Assembly: GCF_900167445.1 (NCBI RefSeq)
Contig: NZ_FUZT01000010.1
Span: 1 to 64,000 of the forward strand
DNA: 64,000 nucleotides
Direction of reading: 5' to 3'
From: Maledivibacter halophilus
GTDB lineage: Bacteria; Bacillota; Clostridia; Peptostreptococcales; Caminicellaceae
Shown piece by piece: positions 7,524 through 15,668 of the stretch. The number at the start of each line of letters is the position of its first letter. The stretch's first letter is position 1. The notes under the pieces were generated by a model, which saw nothing but the letters and a program-made list of their open reading frames with translations, searched no databases and was not told the origin of the DNA. A program made the position numbers and the translations under genes.

Positions 7524-8144
7524 CTAATGAGCATGTAGAATAACCTCTAATCTTTCATGGCTAAAATTAGCCATTCTTTCATGGAAAATTCCTTCGTCTT
7601 CATTGGGCAGCTTGACTGTTCTTAGTTCTTTGTTGGTAAAGGCACTGAGCCATCCAAGATGATAGCTATGCAAATAACTATTAGTATTGTAGGTGAACTC
7701 AAGGTCAAATGCTAGATGAGCTGGTTTTATCTCCTCTATTGTTGCTTTTAAATCCTCTAGGTTTGGGGGGAGTCCCTTTGTTCCTACAAATTTTATTTTG
7801 AAGCTGTAGTCTGGATTATTCTCTATTACTTCAACTTCTCCATTGGAGTAGCTTTCTGCTGTGTTTTTAATTAAATTTACTGTAACTGTTCCATGGCCCC
7901 TTAGCTTAGATTTTATTATGCTTCGCCTGTGTTCCTTCAGTTTGCTGTTATTTATAGGCAAGCCCAATTCCTTTTCCCATCTTTCCAGTGTGAAATCCGA
8001 TTTGTCTATAAAAAACTCGTTTAGAGTCTTTACTATTTGATCACTGAATTCTTTAAGCTCTAGGTCTTGGGTATTTGTTACGTCGGTAATTACCTTACTC
8101 GTGGCATAATAATTGGGTAGATAGCTCATCAGTTTATTCGACAT
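7524..8144 (-). CDS. XkdU-like (DUF2313) tail/baseplate protein
   Basis: The 206-residue protein resembles the DUF2313/XkdU family, the Firmicute counterpart of phage tail protein I, which links the baseplate wedges to the fibres. Visible markers are LMSYLPNYYATSKVITDVT at the start, the FTLERWEKELGLP segment near residue 55, RRSIIKSKLRGHGTVT near 80, and IKPAHLAFDLEFTYNT near 140. It overlaps baseplate J by 11 nt, and fibre genes follow, which is the standard order. Confidence 0.85.
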   Translation of the reverse strand: MSNKLMSYLPNYYATSKVITDVTNTQDLELKEFSDQIVKTLNEFFIDKSDFTLERWEKELGLPINNSKLKEHRRSIIKSKLRGHGTVTVNLIKNTAESYSNGEVEVIENNPDYSFKIKFVGTKGLPPNLEDLKATIEEIKPAHLAFDLEFTYNTNSYLHSYHLGWLSAFTNKELRTVKLPNEDEGIFHERMANFSHERLEVILHAH

Positions 8145-9177
8145 TTGTTATCACCCCTAATACTGGTACATCAGTATTACTTAATACTATGTTTGAGTTT
8201 CCATCATTTAAAGTTAAATTAGAATAATCCATTACTCCCTTGCTTTGAAAAATCAAGCTTCCTATTTGGGCATAGCTAACATAATCTTCTACAAAGGCTA
8301 TTTCTTTTAAATATTTTCTTATGCTCTCTTCTATATTTTCTAATACCTGGTCCATGGTGTAGTTGTTTGTGTCAATGGTTAATCTTACTTTAATATCTAT
8401 AGACAATTCTGAGGCACTTTCCACTGTTACATCGGCTCCTATTGGTCTATTTTCTTCTATATGTTTTTTCACCTCGGCTACAAGCTCCGGCTCTGCACCT
8501 GTTTTTTCTGAATCTATTATTACTACCTTTACTGTTCCATTATTTCCATCCCAAAGGGGAAGGACTCTAGCATCACCTACACCGGGGACTTCTAATGCCC
8601 AGTTTTTGTAATGGTTCTTATTCCCCGAGGTTGCCGGTGTTCTTACTTTGTTATAGTATCTACTTCTAAGCTTCTCATCGCTTTCTCCATTGTATCCATT
8701 TGTCACTGGATTTGGATTTGTTACGCTAGTTAGTCCTGATATTGTAACGGGAAAATATTTAATAGCTCCCACCGGTACATTTCCTATTGCTCCAGCTTCT
8801 TCACATTCTACTGGAACATTGGCTTCCTTTGAAGAATCTATTGTTTTACTTTCTGTTATTATATAGCTTGCAGCATCACTTGCCACTTTAGTTCCCTTTT
8901 CAATAGTTACTCCCTCTAAGCCGTGTATTGTTACTATTGTCTTTGCCTTTGTAGGAGGATTTCTACTTATCCCCTGCTCTGCTGCCTTTCTATCAAGGTT
9001 TTCTCCTGTGGCGGTTTCTACAAAGCCCTGATCCAGTATCTTATTTTGATTCATATATGCCTTTTCCAACTCTATTGCCAGGGCATTTATTACATCATGA
9101 AAAAAGCTGCCCTGGGATTTGTCGTATTCATCACTTATCTGGGACAGCATTCGATTTTTTATTTCTTCCCTTGTCAC
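8134..9177 (-). CDS. Baseplate J family protein (XkdT-like)
   Basis: At 347 residues this has the usual length for XkdT/gpJ proteins. Visible markers are FFHDVINALAIELEKAYMNQ near residue 25, GENLDRKAAEQGISR near 53, GYNGESDEKLRSRYYNKVRT near 160, and NHYKNWALEVPGVGDARVLP near 185. The protein forms the wedge ring of the contractile baseplate. It overlaps the XkdR-like gene by 4 nt and the XkdU-like gene by 11 nt, so translation is coupled. In PBSX-type loci a DUF2634 gene normally precedes it; here that gene is absent from this position. Confidence 0.92.
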   Translation of the reverse strand: MTREEIKNRMLSQISDEYDKSQGSFFHDVINALAIELEKAYMNQNKILDQGFVETATGENLDRKAAEQGISRNPPTKAKTIVTIHGLEGVTIEKGTKVASDAASYIITESKTIDSSKEANVPVECEEAGAIGNVPVGAIKYFPVTISGLTSVTNPNPVTNGYNGESDEKLRSRYYNKVRTPATSGNKNHYKNWALEVPGVGDARVLPLWDGNNGTVKVVIIDSEKTGAEPELVAEVKKHIEENRPIGADVTVESASELSIDIKVRLTIDTNNYTMDQVLENIEESIRKYLKEIAFVEDYVSYAQIGSLIFQSKGVMDYSNLTLNDGNSNIVLSNTDVPVLGVITNVE

Positions 9178-9599
9178 AGTCTCACCACCTTGTCTATAAC
9201 ATAATATTGCTGTTCATTGGTTGTTGGTATGAGCAGCACTTCATCTTCTACTTTTAAGGAATCTATCCATTTTATTTTTCCTGTGGTTTTTTGCTGGGTA
9301 TTAATATTTAAGCTTGCCAAGCTATGGTCGTGGGAGCCGTGGTCTCCAACGGAAGCACTATTAGTTTGACCTGCATTACTCTGGGAAAGCTGTATTTGAC
9401 CTTCCAGAGAAAATTCCCTCTCATAATCCTTTAAAATATGGCTTGCAAATATCAGATGGTCTTTTCCAAGTATTATCTTTTCCCCTAGGGCAATTTTGAT
9501 TTCAGGTAATGGACTTATTACCTTCCCTATCTGGGGCCCTAGGTAATATTTATTGTCTCTTTCCTTAAAGAGCATTGCCAATTCACTTATGCCACTCAT
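9174..9599 (-). CDS. DUF2577 (XkdR-like) baseplate protein
   Basis: The 141-residue protein resembles DUF2577: a short N-terminal helix (ISELAMLFKERDNKYY), a beta-rich OB-like core (PQIGKVISPLPEIKIALGEK), a His/Asp-rich loop (GDHGSHDHS near residue 85), and a C-terminal strand (DEVLLIPTTNEQQYYVIDKV). In related loci this protein belongs to the central spike/hub region of the baseplate. It overlaps both neighbours by 1-4 nt in the tail operon. Confidence 0.8.
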   Translation of the reverse strand: MSGISELAMLFKERDNKYYLGPQIGKVISPLPEIKIALGEKIILGKDHLIFASHILKDYEREFSLEGQIQLSQSNAGQTNSASVGDHGSHDHSLASLNINTQQKTTGKIKWIDSLKVEDEVLLIPTTNEQQYYVIDKVVRL

Positions 9600-10567
9600 T
9601 ATTTCACCTCCAAGGTCAGCTGCATACGATGTATGCCGTTTTTCAATGTATGGTTTGCACTTTTAATTAGATATTGTCCCGTGATACCGGTTATTGGCTC
9701 CTCTATCTCAATAATTCTCTCTGCTCTTACATTGTCATTCCCTATCATTTCCAAGGAGTTGTCCTCAAATATTTTTCCTAATTCCTCAAGCTTTTTCTTT
9801 GCTATATTTTTTGCCTGGGCTTTATCCTTTTTATCTACAGTTTTGACCTCCTGTAATAGTCCATATTTATCTATCAAGTCATTTTTCTTTTCCTGGGCTA
9901 TTACCTTATTATCAAATACCAGCTTGATACTGTTTTTCATATTCTCTATGGTTCTTTTTCTACTTGGGTTTGATATAGAGCTTAAGATATCATAGGGCTG
10001 AATATTGTCGGCCAGCTTGAAGGCTGCCTTTATTATTAAATCTTCCTGCTTTGATATATATAGTTTCCCTTGTTTCATTTCCAATCTGTATTTGATTCCC
10101 TGTTCGTCCTCTGCGATGGTAATGATCTCTTTTATAATGTCGCTGATTAATCTTTCATTGAATATCTTATTTATTATTGTTGGAATCTCTGTAATACTAC
10201 CAATGGGAACTTCAAAGTCCTTTAGTATTGTTTCTATTGCCTTTTTTGCCGGTACCCTATTGAATTGATAAATTCCACTGCTTTTGTTTAGATAAAAGGC
10301 ATAATCGAAGGAGGTATAGCTTACTGCTCCCCTGCCATTTCTCTGCTCCGACACTACTATGCCTCTAAAGATTTCTTCTTCATTTGTAAGGGATATTATA
10401 TTTCCTATATCTACGGGATTCATGGGAAAGTATCTGTCATCATTAAATGCTATATTAAAGTCCAACTGCTCTCCCAGCTCATTTATATCACTTCTCCACT
10501 GTATATCTCCAAGCATGGGGGTAATATTTGTTTGCAGATTGTTAGATATATTAAAAAGTTGATGCAT
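9599..10567 (-). CDS. XkdQ-like baseplate hub protein
   Basis: I place the start at ATG 10565-10567 (MHQLFNISNNL), because GGGGGAT lies 4-10 nt upstream. A longer frame adds seven residues without a better signal. The 322-residue product matches the XkdQ/YqbQ family, a gp27/gpD-like hub that connects the tube to the central spike. Recognisable parts are ITPMLGDIQWRSDINELGEQ near the start, GIVVSEQRNGRGAVSYTSFD near residue 65, and a C-terminal KSANHTLKNGIHRMQLTLEV, typical of the family end. It starts one base before the stop region of the XkdP-like gene, so the operon is continuous here. Confidence 0.85.
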   Translation of the reverse strand: MHQLFNISNNLQTNITPMLGDIQWRSDINELGEQLDFNIAFNDDRYFPMNPVDIGNIISLTNEEEIFRGIVVSEQRNGRGAVSYTSFDYAFYLNKSSGIYQFNRVPAKKAIETILKDFEVPIGSITEIPTIINKIFNERLISDIIKEIITIAEDEQGIKYRLEMKQGKLYISKQEDLIIKAAFKLADNIQPYDILSSISNPSRKRTIENMKNSIKLVFDNKVIAQEKKNDLIDKYGLLQEVKTVDKKDKAQAKNIAKKKLEELGKIFEDNSLEMIGNDNVRAERIIEIEEPITGITGQYLIKSANHTLKNGIHRMQLTLEVK

Positions 10568-10568
10568 A

Positions 10569-10997
10569 TTATATCCCCCTTTGGTCAAGCTCTATAAATT
10601 TGAACTCACTTAGTGTAATAGTATAATATATATCTCCTGTTCCATCCTGCAGTCCATATTCAAAGGATTCTATACTGCAGGGCATATTGATAATATCCCT
10701 TGAAGCTTCGGATATGATTAGTCTTATGGGAACCCTTTCTTCCTTCCACTTTTCTATTGCTTCAACATACTCCCATCCCTTGTATTCCTTATTTCTTAAG
10801 AAGGAATAGTCCCTATTGGGGAAAAAGGATTGAAGGGATATTGATTTTAATGTAGGCATTCCTATTAGTTTTATTTCCCCCTGACTTATTACATCATAGG
10901 TTTCATTCTTCATTCCCGATTGTATTTTGAACTCTGCTGGAAGGACGGGAAGCTTTATTACCTGCTGCCTATTGTTTATTGATAAAAATATATCCAT
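10569..10997 (-). CDS. XkdP-like tail protein without a LysM domain
   Basis: This 142-residue protein corresponds to the N-terminal part of XkdP-type proteins: MDIFLSINNRQQVIKLPVLP, then GEIKLIGMPTLKSISLQSFF, and VPIRLIISEASRDIINMPCS near residue 95. It ends YTITLSEFKFIELD, where family members such as XkdP continue into a LysM peptidoglycan-binding domain. That domain is missing here, and no LysM fragment is visible nearby. It probably joins the tube end to the hub. Confidence 0.75.
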   Translation of the reverse strand: MDIFLSINNRQQVIKLPVLPAEFKIQSGMKNETYDVISQGEIKLIGMPTLKSISLQSFFPNRDYSFLRNKEYKGWEYVEAIEKWKEERVPIRLIISEASRDIINMPCSIESFEYGLQDGTGDIYYTITLSEFKFIELDQRGI

Positions 10998-11011
10998 TTT
11001 CCAGCCCTCCT

Positions 11012-12502
11012 TTATGCCACACTTATATTTTTCATTCTAAGCTTTATTTGTGGAACTAGTTCGTCCATGATTTCTTCTGTTGTTTTATTCATTCCACTTA
11101 TGTTTATTGTGAAGTTATTTTTTGTTGAGTTGTCTATTGGGCTGCCCTGTAGTTTTGTTTGAACTACTTCGCCGTTATGCTGTATTTGGGCCTGCATATC
11201 CTTTGAAGGTAAAGGGGTTTTTCTGTATATATCTTTTGTGTTTTTGTGGCTTGGCTTTTTAAATATGTTTTTGATTGTGTCTCCTAATAATTTTCCTGCT
11301 TCCTTTGCTCTTTGTATTGGTTTTTTATAGATATCTGTATAGCTTTTCAGTGCTTTTTTTATTGGAGCTGGTGTTTTTTCCTTAGCTAGATTCATGCCGG
11401 ATTTTATTCCTTTTTTCATGAATCCCCATGTATTCTTTCCTGCCTTTGATACTGAGCTGCCTATAAATCCAGCTGCTTCACCTACCCAGTCAGCTCCTTT
11501 ACCTACCAATTCAATTCCTTTGCCTGCTCCTTTATCCAGCCCATCTGTAAAAGGTTTACCCCAGCTCTTATCCTTTAAGAAATCATAGGCAGCTCCTCCT
11601 ACAAAGCTTATGGCCGATGTAACTGGTGCAATGGGAGTAAAATCACCTGCAAAATCCAATGCAGCCATGGTTTTTTTAAAATCACTTTCATCGGTCATCA
11701 TGGTATGGACATTCATTGCTGCACCTACTGGAGAAAATGCTTTGGTAAGGCCCTTGACAAATTTGTTGCCACCTATATTCTTTATTTTCCCAAGGATTTT
11801 ACTGTCAGATATTTTATCCATAATTCCAGCAGCCTTTGGATTATTAATTTTTTTCATACCCTTACCCATCAGTTCACTGCCCTTTTTAGTTATATCATCT
11901 AAGGAGTATTTATCTATATTTTTTGTTACTTTTTTTGTTGTATCTTTAAATTTAACAGCCTTGTTATACATGGCTTGAGCCAGTGGATTACTACTTAACT
12001 TTTTCATTTGTTTGGGACCAGCTTTTCCTAAAAATAGATTTTTGGTTCCAGTCTCTACCACATGTTTTGTGGCATTTGCATATTTCGTTAAATCCTTTTT
12101 TACTGCCTTTCCAGCAAAATTAACCATATTTTCAACCACTTTTCCTGCTTTAGGGGCAAATTTATTGTTAATAAGATTTGAAGCCTTGGTAGATTTTTTT
12201 AATGTAGGACTTATATATTTTTGCATATCATCAACATATCCCAATGTATTTTCTACAGTCTTTTTTGTCTTTTTAAGTTTTCCAATGAAATTTAAAAATA
12301 GATTTTCACTTTCATTGGCTTCCTTTTTGTTATCATTATTTTTTAATTTTTTTCCTTGTATTATATCGGTCATAGATTTTGCTAAATCTAGCTTTCTCTT
12401 TGCTCCAGAATCCCAATCCTTCATCTTTGTATTTATTTCTTCTAATTTATTCATAGATTCCTTAAATCTATTGGATTTAAATATACCTGTTAGTACTGTC
12501 AT
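11012..12502 (-). CDS. Short tail tape-measure protein
   Basis: The 496-residue protein sits between the chaperone frames and the hub genes, where the tape measure belongs. It is Lys-rich and mostly helical. Small Gly/Ala-rich hydrophobic stretches occur around residues 255-345 (for example VKGLTKAFSPVGAAMNVHTM and GAGKGIELVGKGADWVG), resembling the membrane-active part of tape measures. The C-terminus (GEVVQTKLQGSPIDNSTKNN, then FTINISGMNKTTEEIMDELV) matches the ends of many Firmicute tape measures. XkdO of PBSX is over 1300 residues, so this length predicts a short tail, as expected for a tailocin. Confidence 0.75.
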   Translation of the reverse strand: MTVLTGIFKSNRFKESMNKLEEINTKMKDWDSGAKRKLDLAKSMTDIIQGKKLKNNDNKKEANESENLFLNFIGKLKKTKKTVENTLGYVDDMQKYISPTLKKSTKASNLINNKFAPKAGKVVENMVNFAGKAVKKDLTKYANATKHVVETGTKNLFLGKAGPKQMKKLSSNPLAQAMYNKAVKFKDTTKKVTKNIDKYSLDDITKKGSELMGKGMKKINNPKAAGIMDKISDSKILGKIKNIGGNKFVKGLTKAFSPVGAAMNVHTMMTDESDFKKTMAALDFAGDFTPIAPVTSAISFVGGAAYDFLKDKSWGKPFTDGLDKGAGKGIELVGKGADWVGEAAGFIGSSVSKAGKNTWGFMKKGIKSGMNLAKEKTPAPIKKALKSYTDIYKKPIQRAKEAGKLLGDTIKNIFKKPSHKNTKDIYRKTPLPSKDMQAQIQHNGEVVQTKLQGSPIDNSTKNNFTINISGMNKTTEEIMDELVPQIKLRMKNISVA

Positions 12503-12579
12503 CTTTTCACCACCTTTTGAATGAAAATAAAAATTACCACGGGAACGCCTGAGTGGTTCCCATGGTTTGTATATTGGGG

Positions 12580-12747
12580 TTATTGGCTAAACTTCATCAT
12601 CTTTTCTCTTTCTTTTATTTCTTCCTCATAAAAAGCCATTATTGTTAATAGCTCGCCCTTTGGCATATTGTATAGAACAGAGGGTCTTATTCCCTTTTCC
12701 TTCCAGTAGTAGTACATCATTTGGGTAAGTCCATCTGTTCTTATGAG
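12580..12747 (-). CDS. Frameshift extension of the tail assembly chaperone
   Basis: A frame with no good start of its own encodes LIRTDGLTQMMYYYWKEKG, then PSVLYNMPKGELLTIMAFYE, ending KFSQ. It lies in the -1 frame relative to the chaperone gene, whose stop is at 12741-12743. The sequence A AAA AAC (minus strand, 12753-12747), a canonical -1 slippery heptamer in the correct register, precedes that stop. Slippage would fuse 131 residues of the short protein to 55 more, giving a 186-residue form. The arrangement parallels G/GT of lambda and the chaperone pairs of contractile tails. Confidence 0.8.
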   Translation of the reverse strand, partial: LIRTDGLTQMMYYYWKEKGIRPSVLYNMPKGELLTIMAFYEEEIKEREKMMKFSQ

Positions 12748-13139
12748 TTTTTTATTTCTTCAACGGCTCCTCCATCAAATCCGCTTAAGTCTCCTATTAT
12801 GTTGTATAGGGTTATTATTTCACCGGGAAGGAGTATTTTTCTAATTAAATCCTTTGGAGTATATACCTTGAATTTATCCATTAGCTCCTTGGATTTAAAC
12901 TTTGGATCTTTAACTCCTTCTAAAATCGTCATGAGCTGAAGCTCAGAAATATTTATATTGTCCATATCTTCATCCATGGACATTTCCTGGATTTCTTCCA
13001 TTTTATCCGGGGATAATGCCTCCACCTTGAAAATCACCTTTTCTCCTGTCAGCCCTGATAATCTCTTCATTTCAACTTCCTTTGAAGGCTTTTTAAGCTT
13101 GCTTTCATCTAGCTGAAGGAGCAAATCTAATGTACTCAT
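12741..13139 (-). CDS. Tail assembly chaperone (XkdN-like), short form
   Basis: The 132-residue acidic protein matches the XkdN family, whose members lie between tube and tape-measure genes and guide tube assembly on the tape measure. Markers are STLDLLLQLDESKLKKPSKE at the start, GEKVIFKVEALSPDKMEEIQ near residue 35, and ILEGVKDPKFKSKELMDKFK near 75. The last sense codons contain the slippery heptamer A AAA AAC followed closely by TCA TAA, so a fraction of ribosomes should continue into the 12580-12747 frame. Confidence 0.85.
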   Translation of the reverse strand: MSTLDLLLQLDESKLKKPSKEVEMKRLSGLTGEKVIFKVEALSPDKMEEIQEMSMDEDMDNINISELQLMTILEGVKDPKFKSKELMDKFKVYTPKDLIRKILLPGEIITLYNIIGDLSGFDGGAVEEIKNS

Positions 13140-13150
13140 TTATATTCCTC

Positions 13151-13597
13151 CTATTCCGGTTGAATTAAATCCATAAAATCATAGTCTGTAAATGTAAAGG
13201 GGCATTCTACCTTTCCCAATGCCTTTGTTTCAAAGTTCATCAGTGTTAAATCGTCAAAGCTTACATCCTTTAATACTATTCTTTCAGCCTGGGCATCTAC
13301 CGTATCGGGATCGGCCAATTTGGCAAGGACAGTAAATCTTACGTCCTTACCCTTTTTGATGCTTTCTCCAAGCTTTATCATCATTCTTGAATTTACCTTA
13401 TGGATTTTTAGGGTTCCCTTTCCTTCCCAGCCAGTTACCTTTGTATCCTTGGCCAGTACACCACACATATTTACATCTTCTTTTTTTAGGGTAATCTTGG
13501 CTTCAAGTCCTGTTAATTCACTGATTTTATCTCCATCAAGCCAGATTTCTCCCCATGTACCGTTTACCACTCTATTTCCAGATATTTTATTTACCAT
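13151..13597 (-). CDS. Phage tail tube protein (XkdM-like)
   Basis: This 148-residue protein has the usual length for the XkdM tube family. It starts MVNKISGNRVVNGTWGEIWL, continues with a beta-rich core (LEAKITLKKEDVNMCG; GWEGKGTLKIHKVNSRMM), and ends VECPFTFTDYDFMDLIQPE, the conserved family ending. It polymerises as stacked rings inside the sheath. It sits 13 nt after the sheath gene and 11 nt before the chaperone. Confidence 0.93.
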   Translation of the reverse strand: MVNKISGNRVVNGTWGEIWLDGDKISELTGLEAKITLKKEDVNMCGVLAKDTKVTGWEGKGTLKIHKVNSRMMIKLGESIKKGKDVRFTVLAKLADPDTVDAQAERIVLKDVSFDDLTLMNFETKALGKVECPFTFTDYDFMDLIQPE

Positions 13598-13610
13598 ATT
13601 TCTCTACCTC

Positions 13611-14669
13611 CTACATATATATTTCCATTTGTAAATCTTCCATAGCGTCTAAAAACTTCACCTTAGCAGTTGCAAACACTTTGCTTCCAGTGTTGTATTC
13701 CTTAATTTCCTGGGGCTTTAATGAATCTACGTCTACGCCCCTAGACAATAGATATGTTCTTTGTGTCTGTATATCTATTTGGGCCTTGTTGTCATAGGCA
13801 CTATCTAATACTTCTAATCTTTCTAACTCTTCAAAATATGCATTCACAGCAGATAAAAATAATACCTTGTGGTCATAGGAGTTGGTGATTTTACCAACAT
13901 AGGAGCCATCAAAGGTATTTCTAATATCATCCCTCATTAAATCTACTGCATCTACAATCTTGATCTTCTTAAATTCTTCTCCCTTTGCTCCATCTAGACT
14001 AGTAAGGGAGTTAACACCTCTACCTATTTTGATTTTTGTTCCATCATTTACGAGGATCAATTTACCACCATCTATATCAGCATCGGGGTCTGTAGATGCG
14101 GTTACAGCTTCTACTTCACTTAATTGGTAATAGGTAGCACTTCTTGTAAAGGGGAGCCCTGCTAATATACCTGCTATTCTACCGGTATACTGGCCTGCAC
14201 TATAAATTTTATCTTTAACCTTTATACTCTCTGTTGTAAAGTTAATAATTCCTTCATGATCCCCGGCAGCATTTGGAAGTACAGCCTTGTATGTCTTCTT
14301 GTTTGTATCTCTCTCTGTTTTAATCCAAGATACAATATTTTCTGTATTTCCTTCTTCAATTCCTGGGACTGCTAGATAGTTCCACTTCTTATTTTTTAGT
14401 CTAGCTAAAGCCTTTGAGTAATCGGTGTCGGCCTTTGCTATTCTCTCTACGATCACCTCTCTAGGTGTTCCCATAAAGGTTTTTTCAATATAGTCCTTGT
14501 TTTCTTCTGTCCAGTCTTCAGAGTCCACTTCCTGTACTGATTTGTATAGCTTTGTGTCAAAATCCTTTGTATCGTCCTTTAAAATCAATGCCACAATACC
14601 CCTTGCACTACGGTCAATAGCAGTTGTTCCCTGTGTTTTAAAGTTTATAAGTATCTCTGGTAATCCCAT
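13611..14669 (-). CDS. Contractile tail sheath protein
   Basis: At 352 residues this is a compact phage sheath protein. It starts MGLPEILINFKTQGTTAIDR, then SARGIVALILKDD. A central PFTRSATYYQLSEVEAVTAS and GKLILVNDGTKIKIGRGVNS (residues 165-215) and the C-terminal GSKVFATAKVKFLDAMEDLQ are typical family segments. XkdK of PBSX is over 450 residues; short sheaths of roughly this length occur in clostridial phage-tail-like particles such as diffocins (from memory). Its presence proves a contractile rather than flexible tail. It overlaps the upstream terminator gene by one base. Confidence 0.93.
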   Translation of the reverse strand: MGLPEILINFKTQGTTAIDRSARGIVALILKDDTKDFDTKLYKSVQEVDSEDWTEENKDYIEKTFMGTPREVIVERIAKADTDYSKALARLKNKKWNYLAVPGIEEGNTENIVSWIKTERDTNKKTYKAVLPNAAGDHEGIINFTTESIKVKDKIYSAGQYTGRIAGILAGLPFTRSATYYQLSEVEAVTASTDPDADIDGGKLILVNDGTKIKIGRGVNSLTSLDGAKGEEFKKIKIVDAVDLMRDDIRNTFDGSYVGKITNSYDHKVLFLSAVNAYFEELERLEVLDSAYDNKAQIDIQTQRTYLLSRGVDVDSLKPQEIKEYNTGSKVFATAKVKFLDAMEDLQMEIYM

Positions 14670-15112
14670 TAAAATTCCTCCTTCATTTGTAATTCTTCCA
14701 TTAACTGATAATCTTCATAATCATATGCCTCTGTTTCATCTATGCTGTCTGTGAAATCAATGTTAAAGCAGAATGTTAAAATTCCATCTATTATCATGGT
14801 TTGAATAATCCCCACTGTAAGCTTTCTATTGTTCACAATCATAACTGAATCAAATATTTCATAGATTTTATCTGCACATTCAAGCTCCTCTTGATTCGTT
14901 CCCTTTAAGGAATAGAAGCTTATTTCTACATTGATAGATTTTCTTCTATGGTATTTATTTTCCATGGACATAGAAGTAGGATATACCTTGACTAATAAAG
15001 CAGGCTTTGAAAATCCTGATTCATCTTTTTCACCATAGATGTTGTAGCTCAAAAAGCCATTTGTCAGCTTTTGAATAATTGTATCCTTTATTTCTACCAG
15101 CTTAACTTTCAC
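14669..15112 (-). CDS. Phage tail terminator/completion protein
   Basis: I choose GTG at 15110-15112 (VKVKLVEIKDTIIQKLTNGF), because GGAAGG lies 6 nt upstream and the longer frame to 15175 runs through a rho-independent terminator. The 147-residue product resembles the small tail-terminator family that precedes sheath genes in Firmicute contractile tails. Markers are FSKPALLVKVYPTSMSMENK, RRKSINVEISFYSL near residue 60, and TNQEELECADKIYEIFDSVM near 75. It caps the tube. It is the first gene of the tail operon; no capsid or head-tail connector gene precedes it. Confidence 0.75.
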   Translation of the reverse strand: MKVKLVEIKDTIIQKLTNGFLSYNIYGEKDESGFSKPALLVKVYPTSMSMENKYHRRKSINVEISFYSLKGTNQEELECADKIYEIFDSVMIVNNRKLTVGIIQTMIIDGILTFCFNIDFTDSIDETEAYDYEDYQLMEELQMKEEF

Positions 15113-15128
15113 CACTTCCTTCCAATAT

Positions 15129-15156
15129 AAAAAGCACCCGATTATCGAGTGCTTTT
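15129..15156 (-). terminator. Leader terminator in front of the tail operon
   Basis: On the minus strand, AAAAGCACTCGA (15156-15145) pairs with TCGGGTGCTTTT (15141-15130) across a 3-nt loop, with a continued T-run. It lies only 17 nt upstream of the first tail gene and 33-60 nt into any transcript starting just before 15190. It could be an attenuator that needs antitermination, or the end of a deleted upstream gene. Confidence 0.7.
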
Positions 15157-15421
15157 CATATATCTTAGTATTCAATTGAATGCTTCTATAATTAGCTAAA
15201 TTTAAAACTAAGCGCCTAGTTTGAGAAGCTTCTTAAACAATTTGTTCAATTTATGAATATTCATGTGCAAGTTATATAACTTTACAATACAATATTACCA
15301 CAGTTATATAGTAAAAAAAAGGAACAAAACGGGAAGTAAATCGGAGGTTAAAAATATTAAGTCATATTTTTTTAAGGAAACTGCATAGTAAAATTTAGAA
15401 AAAATAATAGTATGAGACTAG

Positions 15422-15454
15422 ATAGACTGGTACAAAACGTACTGGTCTATTTTT
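15422..15454 (+). terminator. Terminator-like hairpin in the tail/secreted-protein gap
   Basis: ATAGACTGGTAC (15422-15433) pairs, with two G-U pairs, with GTACTGGTCTAT (15439-15450), and TTTTG follows on the plus strand. The 15.18-15.83 kb gap holds this hairpin, a palindrome (15545-15563) and a possible leader peptide (15624-15668), but no full gene. Confidence 0.5.
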
Positions 15455-15544
15455 GCAGTTCTCTAACATAAGTATAATCCCATGAGTAGATTACTAAATC
15501 ATCATACAATTCAGTAAAATTAAAGATATGTTACAAATTACATT

Positions 15545-15563
15545 TTTGTCATATTATGACAAA
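15545..15563. promoter_or_regulatory. Perfect 19-bp palindrome, putative operator
   Basis: TTTGTCATA, T, TATGACAAA is perfectly symmetric with 9-bp arms. It lies 20 bp upstream of TATAAT (15583-15588) and about 60 bp before a possible leader peptide. This is the geometry of a repressor or activator site. The cognate regulator is not evident in the window. Confidence 0.5.
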
Positions 15564-15623
15564 TAAATTATATTTGATATGATATAATTCATAATAATTA
15601 ATTAAGAAAGGAGAGATTTAGCA

Positions 15624-15668
15624 TTGAATAAAATAAGACCTCCAAATGAAAAAATCACTTTCTATTAA
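15624..15668 (+). CDS. Possible 14-residue leader peptide
   Basis: An AAAGGAGAG ribosome binding site (15607-15615) precedes TTG at 15624, which opens a 14-codon frame (MNKIRPPNEKITFY). A hairpin around 15658-15702 overlaps its end. The site may be a real leader peptide, a decayed gene start, or chance. It precedes the secreted protein gene by 160 bp. Confidence 0.3.
   Translation: MNKIRPPNEKITFY

Noticed and set aside
1067..15175. Complete prophage
   Set aside because: No integrase, replication, packaging, portal or capsid gene is visible, and non-phage genes follow directly after 15.8 kb. Tail-only locus is the better description for what is in the window.
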